Shown piece after piece: positions 5,422-12,393 of a DNA stretch of 12,393 bases. The notes beneath the pieces were generated by a model. That model saw only the letters and a program-made list of their open reading frames with translations, was not told the DNA's origin and did no database searches. The first letter of the stretch is position 1. The number at the start of each line of letters is the position of its first letter. Made by a program: the position numbers and the translations under genes. This stretch comes from Methanobacteriota archaeon. Lineage in GTDB: Archaea; Methanobacteriota; Methanobacteria; Methanobacteriales; Methanobacteriaceae. The stretch spans positions 1 through 12,393 of the forward strand of contig JAEZAV010000025.1 of assembly GCA_023430285.1 (NCBI GenBank), read 5' to 3'.

Positions 5422-7116
5422 TTATTTGTGTGCAAAGTAGAACTTGATCTTGGTGTAGGTTACCTCATCCACCCTTGCAAATCCTATCCTTTCAAGCTGG
5501 ACCACATCGTCCACCACGAGTTGGGATGCTGATTTTTCTATGAAACCCTTCTTAAGGGTTGCATCGGGCATCATGATCTCTGCCTCTATTGCATCTTTCA
5601 CAGGCACCCACTGAACTATCATTGCCTTGGCTTTTTTAGCATCTTCCAATTCACTGCTGTGGTACATGGTTTTTCCATTTTCAAAGATTAGGTTGATACC
5701 GTCCATGAGTCTTATAACACCGTTTTCACCTGTTTTTGTGATGTCCTCCATTGATAGGTAGAGTTCGGGTTCTATCATGAGTTTTCTCAATCCACGTTCA
5801 GGATGGTCAGGGTGTAGTGGTCTTTCAACCAGTTTTTGTTCGGATTCTGGTAGGTTTTCAACCATTACACGGGTTGGATTGTCCACCAAGAAATATCTGT
5901 TTGAAATCTCTTCAAGTATCTGCCTGTTTAATCCGTATATTTTCTTCCATGAAACAACAGCATCACTAATTTTGGGGCCGATTTCCATGATAAGTTCCTT
6001 TATGGCTTCGGGTTTTATTCCACGTCTGGCTATGGCCCTGATGGTTCCAAGTCTTGGATCGTCCCATCCAAGGTACTGGCCGTTATTTATTCCTTCACGT
6101 GCCTTGGATGTACTCAGGGCAACATCCTCCATCTTGAGTCTGCCGTAGTGTATGAACTCTGGTATTTTCCATCCGAAGTGGTTGTACATGTAGCTCTGTT
6201 TTTCACTGTTGGCCAGATGATCCTTTCCCCTTAACACATGGGTCACTCCCATGAGATGGTCGTCCACAGTCACAGAGAAGTTCATCATGGGGTAGATCTT
6301 ATACTTGTTTCCTGTTCTTGGGTGTTCAGCATTAACCACCCTCATTGCAACCCAATCTCTTATTGCAGGGTTTTTGTGTGTTATGTCTGTTTTAACCCTT
6401 AAAACTGCTTCTCCCTCTTCCATTTCTGGCATTTGTTTCCAGAGTTTCATGCTTGCCTCTGGTGATGTGTCACGGCATGGGCATGGTTTGGACTGATCCT
6501 TGAGTGTCTTGAAGTCTGCTCCGTTACATGTGCACATGTAGGCTTGTCCAAGTTCGATGAGTTTTTCAGCATACTCGTAGTAGATCTCCATCCTGTCACT
6601 TTGGATGTACTTCTCCTGCCATTCAACTCCCATCCACTTCAGGTCTTCCTCCATCATATGGTAAGCTTCAGGATCAACCCTTCGAGGGTCTGTGTCTTCA
6701 ACCCTAAGAATTAGCTTACCACCGTATCGTTTAACATATTCACTGTTTAATATGACTGCCCTTGAATGTCCTATATGTAGGGGGCCTGATGGATTTGGTG
6801 CAAATCTGAGCACAACTTCACCATCAACATTGGGAAGTTCTGTGAAACCTTTTTCTTCCACAGGTTTTTTCTCCTTCATACCGCCCAGTTTATCGAGTTC
6901 AGCTACCTGTTCATCAGTTCCCATAGAGTTAACTTGTGAAACTAACTGTGCAGCTAACTTAGAAACTGTTTTAGCTTCAGATCTAAGTTCAGGATTGCCT
7001 GCCATGATGGAACCTATGACTGCACCGTTACTTGCCTTGCCCTTGTGTTTAACTGCATTCATAAGCGCATTTTTGTATACAATTTCTTCAATATCATTAA
7101 TGAAAACCAACTCCAA
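5422..7116 (-). CDS. gltX: Glutamyl-tRNA synthetase, archaeal type
   Basis: Charges tRNA with glutamate. Archaeal enzymes of this GlnRS-like type are usually non-discriminating and also make Glu-tRNA(Gln) for GatDE amidation; Glu-tRNA also supplies tetrapyrrole (F430, heme) synthesis. In 564 residues: an archaeal N-terminal extension (1-95), the class I signature PNPSGPLHIGH (107-117), RVEDTDPRR (138-146), a Cys pair set C195xC197 and C212xC214 that could bind zinc, the KMSKS equivalent LSTSK (334-338), and a C-terminal beta-barrel anticodon-binding region (about 400-564). The start is uncertain: the assigned codon is TTG at 7116, another in-frame TTG lies at 7110, the only GGAG overlaps these codons, and the next in-frame ATG is Met19. 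Homology to IEEIVYKNAL suggests the true start lies within the first ten codons. Own promoter likely, given the 440-bp gap upstream. Confidence 0.93.
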   Translation of the reverse strand: MELVFINDIEEIVYKNALMNAVKHKGKASNGAVIGSIMAGNPELRSEAKTVSKLAAQLVSQVNSMGTDEQVAELDKLGGMKEKKPVEEKGFTELPNVDGEVVLRFAPNPSGPLHIGHSRAVILNSEYVKRYGGKLILRVEDTDPRRVDPEAYHMMEEDLKWMGVEWQEKYIQSDRMEIYYEYAEKLIELGQAYMCTCNGADFKTLKDQSKPCPCRDTSPEASMKLWKQMPEMEEGEAVLRVKTDITHKNPAIRDWVAMRVVNAEHPRTGNKYKIYPMMNFSVTVDDHLMGVTHVLRGKDHLANSEKQSYMYNHFGWKIPEFIHYGRLKMEDVALSTSKAREGINNGQYLGWDDPRLGTIRAIARRGIKPEAIKELIMEIGPKISDAVVSWKKIYGLNRQILEEISNRYFLVDNPTRVMVENLPESEQKLVERPLHPDHPERGLRKLMIEPELYLSMEDITKTGENGVIRLMDGINLIFENGKTMYHSSELEDAKKAKAMIVQWVPVKDAIEAEIMMPDATLKKGFIEKSASQLVVDDVVQLERIGFARVDEVTYTKIKFYFAHK

Positions 7117-7556
7117 ATTTAATTGTTACAAATAAAAATTATCGTCAAGAAGAATATTTTATTCATCCATTCTAAGAATACGAAGTTACCCCATACTCTT
7201 CACTTCTTTACTTCCCCTTTTTTTGTGAACATTCACAATATCTATCAGTACACTAATTTGAATTTATCCCCACCATATCCAATAAATTAGAATTTCGTAA
7301 GGGTATTCTTACCATCAGTATTTGGATATTGATCAGATCGGAGTTTACGAATTACAGCTATGCAAACGAATTGTGATCTGCAAAGTTCGCTATTCTTAAA
7401 AAAAAGGATGGTTTAGAAAAAAATGAATTTTAGATTTTAAATAAAATTATGGGGGTTCATGTCCAGATTCAAGGTTTTATCCCCTCGATTTTCCTTGAAA
7501 TCCGGAACATTGGTGATGAATTTTGATTTTACTCTAACCCTTGAATATTATTTTTT
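7117..7556. other. 440-bp intergenic region between idsA and gltX
   Basis: No gene is supported here. From right to left (the direction of transcription) it holds a stable hairpin at 7463-7505 and T-tracts at 7423-7417 and 7405-7398, which together look like the end of the isoprenoid operon. A less AT-rich patch follows at about 7315-7395, with a 6-bp inverted repeat (CAGATC at 7333-7338, GATCTG at 7374-7379) and two copies of ACGAATT. Then comes the AT-rich leader of gltX, with the small dyad ATTCTAAGAAT at 7169-7179. No tRNA or box C/D RNA could be recognised. Confidence 0.55.
7398..7505 (-). terminator. 3' hairpin and T-tracts after idsA
   Basis: About 50 nt after the idsA stop, the minus strand can form a 12-bp stem between CCGGATTTCAAGG (7505-7493) and CCTTGAATCTGG (7474-7463), with one bulged T, one G-U wobble and an 18-nt loop. 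The wobble pair exists only in the minus-strand RNA; on the plus strand it is an A-C mismatch. That suggests the structure acts as minus-strand RNA. Two T-tracts (7 and 8 nt) follow within 65 nt. Likely a terminator or a 3' stabiliser for the isoprenoid operon transcript. Confidence 0.5.
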
Positions 7557-8543
7557 TTAGTGAATCCTTTCAACCACGAAATCTGCGATCATGGAAAGTG
7601 ATTCTTTAGCTTCTGAATCTGGAAGTTCATCCAGTAGACTCTTTGCTGTGTTGATGTTGTCGAGTGCAATGTTCTTTGCGTAGTCTATGGAACCGTAATT
7701 GTTGAAGAGTTCTAGAGCTCTTGCAACGTTGGTGTCATCTTCAGCTTCAAGGATAGATATTAATTCCTTTTTGTCCTCTGGTGATGCCTTTGAAAGGGCG
7801 TTTACAACCATGAGTGTCATTTTACCCTCGACTATGTCGCTGCCCACTGGTTTTCCAAGATCCTGTTCTTCGCTCATAACATCGAGGTAGTCATCCTGTA
7901 TCTGGAATGCAAGCCCCACGAGTCTTCCATATTCTGATAAGAGTTCTACTTGTTCAGGTGTTCCTCCACCTATGATGGCTCCTGACTTGGTGGCTGCTGC
8001 TATTAGTGCGGCTGTTTTTTTGTAGATCATGTTCATGTAGGCTTCTTCGCTCACTTCGAAGTTTCCCTCGAAGCACATGTCAGATGCTTGGCCTTCACAT
8101 ATTTTTATACATGAATCCACCACTGTTTTAAGGGCTCCGACTACTCGTTCGTAGCTCACATTGTTTATTGGTGTTTCAAGAACTGTTTCAAATGCCTTTG
8201 AGAACAGTGTGTCACCTGCGAGTATGGCCATGGGTTCTCCCCACACCACATGTACAGATGGTTCTCCCCTTCTCATGTCATCTTCATCCATGATATCGTC
8301 GTGGATGAGTGAAAAGGTGTGGATGAGTTCCACTGCAGCAGCTGTTTTAAGAGCTTCTTCTGGAGCTCCTCCCACAGCAATTGCACTTAATACAACCATT
8401 GATGGTCTTATTTTCTTTCCACCAGCTTTGATTAGATGTTGTGTTGATTTTTTGAGTTCTTCGGGATCAACAGTGCTGAGTGAGTTTTGAATTTCTTCGT
8501 CAATGTCACTAGAGTACTTCTTTAAAATGTCAACTACTTCCAT
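7557..8543 (-). CDS. idsA: Short-chain isoprenyl (farnesyl/geranylgeranyl) diphosphate synthase
   Basis: A trans-prenyltransferase that condenses DMAPP with successive IPP units to FPP and GGPP, the C20 precursor of archaeol-type membrane lipids. In 328 residues: GGKKIRP (41-47), the first Asp-rich motif DDIMD (82-86) followed by RR (91-92), KKTAALI (175-181), the second Asp-rich motif QDDYLD (216-221), and GKPVGSDI (230-237). Both motifs are intact. Phe77, five residues before the first Asp, is the bulky residue typical of archaeal enzymes that stop at C20. The ATG overlaps the RNase J stop by one base (TAATG), with a strong GGAGG at 8550-8554, so translation is probably coupled. Last gene of the isoprenoid run. 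Confidence 0.94.
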   Translation of the reverse strand: MEVVDILKKYSSDIDEEIQNSLSTVDPEELKKSTQHLIKAGGKKIRPSMVVLSAIAVGGAPEEALKTAAAVELIHTFSLIHDDIMDEDDMRRGEPSVHVVWGEPMAILAGDTLFSKAFETVLETPINNVSYERVVGALKTVVDSCIKICEGQASDMCFEGNFEVSEEAYMNMIYKKTAALIAAATKSGAIIGGGTPEQVELLSEYGRLVGLAFQIQDDYLDVMSEEQDLGKPVGSDIVEGKMTLMVVNALSKASPEDKKELISILEAEDDTNVARALELFNNYGSIDYAKNIALDNINTAKSLLDELPDSEAKESLSMIADFVVERIH

Positions 8544-9892
8544 TAAATTCCTCCATTAAACACCTGTGCCTGTCCATTACGTAAGATGTGAATGTCATTT
8601 CCTAACTTGTATCCTTCTTCCTCTGCCAGTTCTGTGTAAGCTGCCAGCATGTTTAGATTTCCATGTGAAGGTATTAGATGTTTTGGATCAAGCATTCTTA
8701 TGAAGTCTCTGTGATCCTCCTTTCCTGCATGTCCTGACACATGTGCATTTGTAAATATTCTAGCACCACTAGATTTAAGTCTTCGCTCCATGAGGTTACG
8801 GTTGGCAATGTTCATGGGGTTTGGTATTACAGATGCTGAGATAACAACATTGTCTCCTGGCTTCACATTGAACATGGTTTTTCCATTTGCAATTCTCGGA
8901 AGCAGTGCATCTGGTTCTCCCTGATGACCTGTTGTAACTAGAACGTAGTCTGATCTGTTTTCATCTGCCCTTGCAAGTGCCCGGTTCACAGCCTTTGGAC
9001 TGCCATATATACTAGCGCTCTTTGGAAGTTTGAGTATTCCCATGTTTTCTGCCATGGTACAGAATCTTTCCATGGACCTTCCAAGTAGGAGTATTTTACG
9101 TTTACTTTCACTTGCTATGTTAGTTATGGCCTGAATCCTTTCAATATGGGATGAAAATGTTGTTATTATCATTCCACTATCTTCTTTGAGTGGTTCTTCC
9201 ATGATGTCCCTTAAAACGAGTCTTGCAACCTTTTCACTGTGAGTTTTAAGTTGATCATCCTCTGCTGCTCTTGTTGTGTCTATTATTGCTGCAAGAACAC
9301 CTTTACGTCCCAGTTCTCTGAACCTCTGGTAGTCCGGTGGTGGTGAGAGTGTCTGGTGGTTGTCAAATTTAAAGTCGTTTGAGTATACAATGATACCCTC
9401 AGATGTGTGAAGTGCAGGTGTGACTGTTTGTGGTATACTGTGTGTGGTCCTCACAAATTCCAGTGTTATGTCTGGTGATATCTGCATCTTCTCTCCACTG
9501 TTTAGAACTTTGAGTGGATTGGTTACCTTGAACTTCCTCTCTCCCTTGATGGTTTTTTCTATTAAAGCCATGGTGTAGGGTGTTGCTATTAATGGGGCTT
9601 CGTATCTGTGGGCTAGTTTTGCCACGGCCCCTATGTGATCCAGGTGTCCGTGGGAAAATACTATGGCCCTGACCTTTCCATCAACATCCTTCATTAGGGT
9701 GTCGTCAGGAATTATTCCCCTTTCTATAAGGTCTAAACTGTGCATTCTCGCTATGTCTGTGTCTTCGTGGATATGGATTCTGTCGAGGTGTATTCCCATG
9801 TCGAAGATGATGACATCTTCACCCACCTTAACGGCAGACATGTTTTTTCCAACTTCCTCGTATCCTCCAATCGCTATTACTTCAACGCTCAT
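8543..9892 (-). CDS. rnj: Archaeal RNase J (metallo-beta-lactamase/beta-CASP ribonuclease)
   Basis: A two-metal ribonuclease; archaeal members of this family are mainly 5'-to-3' exoribonucleases in mRNA and rRNA turnover. In 449 residues: the metal-binding HGHLDH (81-86), further ligands His151 and Asp173 (YSNDFKFD), a beta-CASP domain at about 190-370 (TTFSSHIERI, GRSMER), then NAHVSGHAG (382-390) and the C-terminal PSHGNL (408-413) that completes the site. It lacks the long bacterial C-terminal domain, as archaeal RNase J does. The start is the ATG in a 4-bp ATGA overlap with the fni stop, with GAGGAGA at 9901-9907 as ribosome binding site. Its stop overlaps idsA by one base. It is embedded between two isoprenoid genes with no obvious link to their chemistry. 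Confidence 0.92.
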   Translation of the reverse strand: MSVEVIAIGGYEEVGKNMSAVKVGEDVIIFDMGIHLDRIHIHEDTDIARMHSLDLIERGIIPDDTLMKDVDGKVRAIVFSHGHLDHIGAVAKLAHRYEAPLIATPYTMALIEKTIKGERKFKVTNPLKVLNSGEKMQISPDITLEFVRTTHSIPQTVTPALHTSEGIIVYSNDFKFDNHQTLSPPPDYQRFRELGRKGVLAAIIDTTRAAEDDQLKTHSEKVARLVLRDIMEEPLKEDSGMIITTFSSHIERIQAITNIASESKRKILLLGRSMERFCTMAENMGILKLPKSASIYGSPKAVNRALARADENRSDYVLVTTGHQGEPDALLPRIANGKTMFNVKPGDNVVISASVIPNPMNIANRNLMERRLKSSGARIFTNAHVSGHAGKEDHRDFIRMLDPKHLIPSHGNLNMLAAYTELAEEEGYKLGNDIHILRNGQAQVFNGGI

Positions 9893-10944
9893 TCTACTGA
9901 TCTCCTCGCGTATATACTGGTTTGGAATCCCCTTTCATTTAGCCATTCCCTTGTTTCTCCCTTGATTATAAGGTCTGATTTTTTAAGTTCAGCTATGTTA
10001 GAAGCTCCAACTAGGAACATTGCAACGCGGAGTTCCTCATTAAATTTATTTATTCTGTTTACTACTTCTTCGTGACCGGAGTAAGCATCTTTTAAGAGTG
10101 GAAGTGCAATTCCAACTGCATCTGCTCCTAATGCTATGGCTTTAGCAGCGTCTAATCCGCTTCTAATTCCTCCGGATGATATTACTGGTATATTAACTGA
10201 TTGACATACTTCTACTGTGCTTACTGCTGTGGGTATTCCCCAATCCCAGAAAGCATCACCCATGGTTCTGTCCTGGGCACGGTAGGTTTCAACTGCAGCC
10301 CAGCTTGTTCCGCCGGATCCTGCAACATCTATTGCACTCACACCTGCCTTTTCAAGGGTTATGGCATCTTCTGCTTTGATACCTGCACCCGTCTCCTTGG
10401 CTATGATTGGTGTTTCAAGTGTGCTTGTCATTTCTGTTATGGAGTCAACATGTCCACTTGCATCCACATCACCCTCAGGCTGTATGGCCTCTTGAAGTGG
10501 GTTTAGGTGTACTGCAAGTGCATCTGCATCTATCATTTCAATGGATTTTCTGGCAAGTTCTATTTGCTGGCATCCAATGTTTCCGATTAAAAATGCATCT
10601 GGTGCTTCTTCCCTCACAACTGTGTAGGTTGATGTAAGTTCAGGGTGTTTGACTGCGGCCCTTTGACTTCCAACTCCCATTCCAATGTTTAGGATTTTTG
10701 CAGTTCTTGCGAGTGTCCTGTTGATAACTTTGGCAGAGGGATGTCCTCCTGTTATTGCAGATATTATGAATGGTGAATCGAGTTTTTTTCCGAGCAGATC
10801 TATGGAAAGATCTATCTCTTTCATGTTCACCTCAGGAAGAGCTTTATGGATGAGTTCAACATCACCCAGTCCAGTTTTCTTTCTGTACTCTACGTCACAA
10901 TTTTTGCAAAGGAGTAAATGTTCTAATTTTCTGTCTGAAATCAT
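9889..10944 (-). CDS. fni: Type 2 isopentenyl-diphosphate delta-isomerase (FMN-dependent)
   Basis: Interconverts IPP and DMAPP with reduced FMN and Mg2+, providing the DMAPP primer for IdsA. In 351 residues, the type 2 IDI motifs appear in order: SDRKLEHL (3-10), SAITGGH (62-68, FMN site), GSQRA (92-96), HLNPLQEAIQPEGD (146-159, with the catalytic Gln and metal-binding Glu region), KETGAGI (183-189), DVAGSGGTSW (206-215) and SSGGIRSG (256-263, FMN phosphate). Unlike type 1 isomerases it is a flavin TIM barrel. The ATG has GAAGGAA at 10953-10959, 8 bases upstream. It begins 24 bp after the ipk stop and overlaps RNase J by 4 bp. Confidence 0.95.
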   Translation of the reverse strand: MISDRKLEHLLLCKNCDVEYRKKTGLGDVELIHKALPEVNMKEIDLSIDLLGKKLDSPFIISAITGGHPSAKVINRTLARTAKILNIGMGVGSQRAAVKHPELTSTYTVVREEAPDAFLIGNIGCQQIELARKSIEMIDADALAVHLNPLQEAIQPEGDVDASGHVDSITEMTSTLETPIIAKETGAGIKAEDAITLEKAGVSAIDVAGSGGTSWAAVETYRAQDRTMGDAFWDWGIPTAVSTVEVCQSVNIPVISSGGIRSGLDAAKAIALGADAVGIALPLLKDAYSGHEEVVNRINKFNEELRVAMFLVGASNIAELKKSDLIIKGETREWLNERGFQTSIYARRSVE

Positions 10945-10968
10945 TTTTTTTATTCCTTCATGTTTTTT

Positions 10969-11760
10969 TTATCTAATTAGGGTTCCTATTTCTTTTTCAC
11001 CATTTAAGGCACGTTTAATGTTATTATTAGTATTAGCATTGATTATTTCAGATTCTATTCCATTTTTAGCAATTTCAAGGAGTTCATCTATTTTGCCACC
11101 CATTCCTCCGGTGACGTCAACTGTTTTTGTTGAGTCCAGTGAAAGTAGATCCTTCCTTGATGTTACCACCTTGATTAGTTTGGCATCTGGATTGTCCTTG
11201 GGATCTTGGTTGTACACTCCATCCACATCTGAACCTAACACCACAAGTTCGGGTTTGAGGTTTTCTGCCAGGTACTTGATGAGCTGATCCCCTGATACAA
11301 CTGCCATCTTGATCTTTTCGTTTGCATCTAGCACAACATCGCCGTAGATGACTGGGACAAATCCTAGTTCTAGGTACTCTTTTATGAGATCTAGATCAGC
11401 CTTTATTATTCGTTTGTTTTCGGTTTTTATGAATGATGACGGCTGGATTGATACTGTGGCTATTCCCTGTTTTTGCAGGTGTTCACAGACCATGGCATTT
11501 AAATCTTTTACAGAGTTTTGTGTCTTTGAAAATCCCTGTTTCTTTCTTTCAAGTTCTTTTTTTGAGTTAATTTCGGCCCCAATTTCATATTCTTTGGCAT
11601 AAAGATGGCCGTATGAACCTGCTCCATGAACTACTATGAGCTTTTCATATGATGATTCTCTAATTTCTCTACATATCCTGGTTAAATTTTCTGTGTCCAA
11701 GGTAGGTTCTGATGCATTTTTACGGGTTATAACGCTTCCACCGAGTTTTAGTATTATCAA
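10969..11760 (-). CDS. ipk: Isopentenyl phosphate kinase
   Basis: Phosphorylates isopentenyl phosphate to IPP with ATP, the signature step of archaeal mevalonate pathways, which decarboxylate before the second phosphorylation. In 263 residues of the amino acid kinase fold: KLGGSVITRK (5-14, ATP phosphate binding), VVHGAGSYGH (43-52) with the substrate-phosphate-binding His52 that marks IPK among related kinases, YGDVVLD (139-145), SGDQL (156-160), GSDVDGVY (176-183) and DVTGGMGGK (215-223). The start is TTG at 11760, supported by GGTG at 11767-11770 with 6-base spacing; the frame is closed by a TAA immediately upstream. First gene after mevalonate kinase, separated by 182 bp. Confidence 0.94.
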   Translation of the reverse strand: MIILKLGGSVITRKNASEPTLDTENLTRICREIRESSYEKLIVVHGAGSYGHLYAKEYEIGAEINSKKELERKKQGFSKTQNSVKDLNAMVCEHLQKQGIATVSIQPSSFIKTENKRIIKADLDLIKEYLELGFVPVIYGDVVLDANEKIKMAVVSGDQLIKYLAENLKPELVVLGSDVDGVYNQDPKDNPDAKLIKVVTSRKDLLSLDSTKTVDVTGGMGGKIDELLEIAKNGIESEIINANTNNNIKRALNGEKEIGTLIR

Positions 11761-11942
11761 TTAAGCACCGTTTTTAGCTTTGTTTTTCACTATTATTTTT
11801 CTTGTTCTGGATCATTGGATCCACCACTTATTTGAGGAAATGTTTTTTTCTGATCTAAACCATCATATCTTACAGACTCTTAACCAGAATTTTTTTTTGG
11901 TCCTCAAACCTTTTTTTTAGTGATTAGTTTGACTGAAGGTTT
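11761..11942. other. Gap between mevalonate kinase and ipk
   Basis: This 182-bp stretch has no supported gene. On the minus strand it is A-rich rather than T-rich, so no terminator for mevalonate kinase is visible and read-through into ipk is plausible. A small inverted repeat, TGGATC and GATCCA with a 4-bp loop, lies at 11808-11823, about 50 bp before the ipk start. An internal promoter for ipk is possible but not clearly seen. Confidence 0.45.
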
Positions 11943-12393
11943 TTAATTCTTTGGCTTTTCTAGTCTTACTCCTTGGTGTGCCACATTTATTTGGAATGCC
12001 CTTTCAAACTGGTTTATACTTGATACAACTTCTTCTTCGCGTCCTGGGCAGTAAGCTATCATGCTTCCCCCACCACCAGCACCTGTAAGTTTTGAACCCA
12101 TGGCTCCTTGATTACGGGCTGTGAATACCATTTTTGATAGTTCTTCGGTGTTCACTCCTATGGCGTCGAGTAATCCATGGTTTATGTTCATGAGTAGTCC
12201 TATGGTTTTATGGTCACCCTTGATTAGGGCCTGTCTTGCACCGTTTGCAACTGCTTCCATTGAATCCAGTATTGGGTTGATTACTTCGGGTCTTGCATCC
12301 TTTTTTTGTCTGACTAGTTTAACCAGTTCTCCTGTGTTTCCCCTGGTAGATGTGTAACCTATCACTATGGGAAGTTCGTGGGGGATTTCTAGT
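11943..12393 (-). CDS. mvk: Mevalonate kinase, C-terminal part (cut by window edge)
   Basis: A GHMP-family kinase that converts mevalonate to 5-phosphomevalonate, the first kinase step of the pathway. Only the last 149 or so codons are in the window. The frame is open through the right edge (reading LEIPHELPIVIGYTSTRGNT), so the gene continues beyond it; the GTG at 12365 is internal, not a start. Visible motifs: VIGYTSTRGNTGELV, characteristic of archaeal mevalonate kinases, and the GHMP motif 3 GSKLTGAGGGGSMIAYCPG, which forms the C-terminal phosphate loop. The C-terminus (GVRLEKPKN) looks natural. ipk and fni, which act later in the pathway, lie downstream in the same orientation. Confidence 0.93.
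   Translation of the reverse strand, partial: LEIPHELPIVIGYTSTRGNTGELVKLVRQKKDARPEVINPILDSMEAVANGARQALIKGDHKTIGLLMNINHGLLDAIGVNTEELSKMVFTARNQGAMGSKLTGAGGGGSMIAYCPGREEEVVSSINQFERAFQINVAHQGVRLEKPKN

Noticed and set aside
7315..7400. Box C/D guide RNA or tRNA on the minus strand
   Set aside because: Isolated CTGA strings occur but no properly placed C box, and no cloverleaf or T-loop sequence could be drawn.
5340..11878. Shared 11-mer ATATCTTACAG in two gaps (about 5340-5350 and 11866-11876)
   Set aside because: An AT-rich 11-mer is expected to recur by chance in a window this long; the flanks do not match.
12121..12365. Start of a separate gene at the GTG at 12365
   Set aside because: The frame stays open to the window edge and continues the mevalonate kinase sequence, so the GTG is an internal valine.

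Overview
The window looks like chromosome from an AT-rich methanogenic archaeon of the order Methanobacteriales, most likely Methanobacterium or a close relative. The evidence is the archaeal mevalonate-pathway set (mevalonate kinase, isopentenyl phosphate kinase, type 2 IPP isomerase, short-chain prenyl synthase), archaeal-type GluRS and RNase J, a DapL-type diaminopimelate aminotransferase, an adhesin-like protein with an NWWGSN motif, and GGAGG/GGTG ribosome binding sites next to TATA-like elements. From memory, Methanothermobacter thermautotrophicus carries a similar run of genes around MTH46-MTH52; this was not checked by alignment.

Right part (about 4070-12393, all on the minus strand): mevalonate kinase (cut by the window edge), ipk, fni, RNase J, idsA, a 440-bp gap, gltX, then dapL. 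From fni to idsA the genes overlap by 4 bp and then 1 bp, which points to translational coupling. MVK, IPK, Fni and IdsA cover steps from mevalonate to geranylgeranyl diphosphate, the precursor of archaeal ether lipids. RNase J is the outsider in this run. gltX (protein synthesis and tetrapyrrole precursor supply) and dapL (lysine synthesis) follow and appear to have separate promoters.

Middle (1862-3733, minus): a secreted, beta-helical adhesin-like surface protein with a chitobiase-type domain and a C-terminal Ig-like domain. Its GTG start is probably leaderless.

Left part (1-1800, plus strand): a two-gene unit, a ParA/Soj-type Walker ATPase followed 2 bp later by a small basic protein I do not recognise. 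The pair is bracketed by AT-rich DNA full of related repeats: a 7-bp tandem array (TAGTATT, at least 11.7 copies) running into a dyad upstream, a dyad over the parA promoter, and two more dyad clusters downstream. ParA plus small basic partner plus iterated sites on both sides is the layout of a DNA segregation cassette with its centromere. The partner protein and the heptad-type centromere are the best candidates for something undescribed here.
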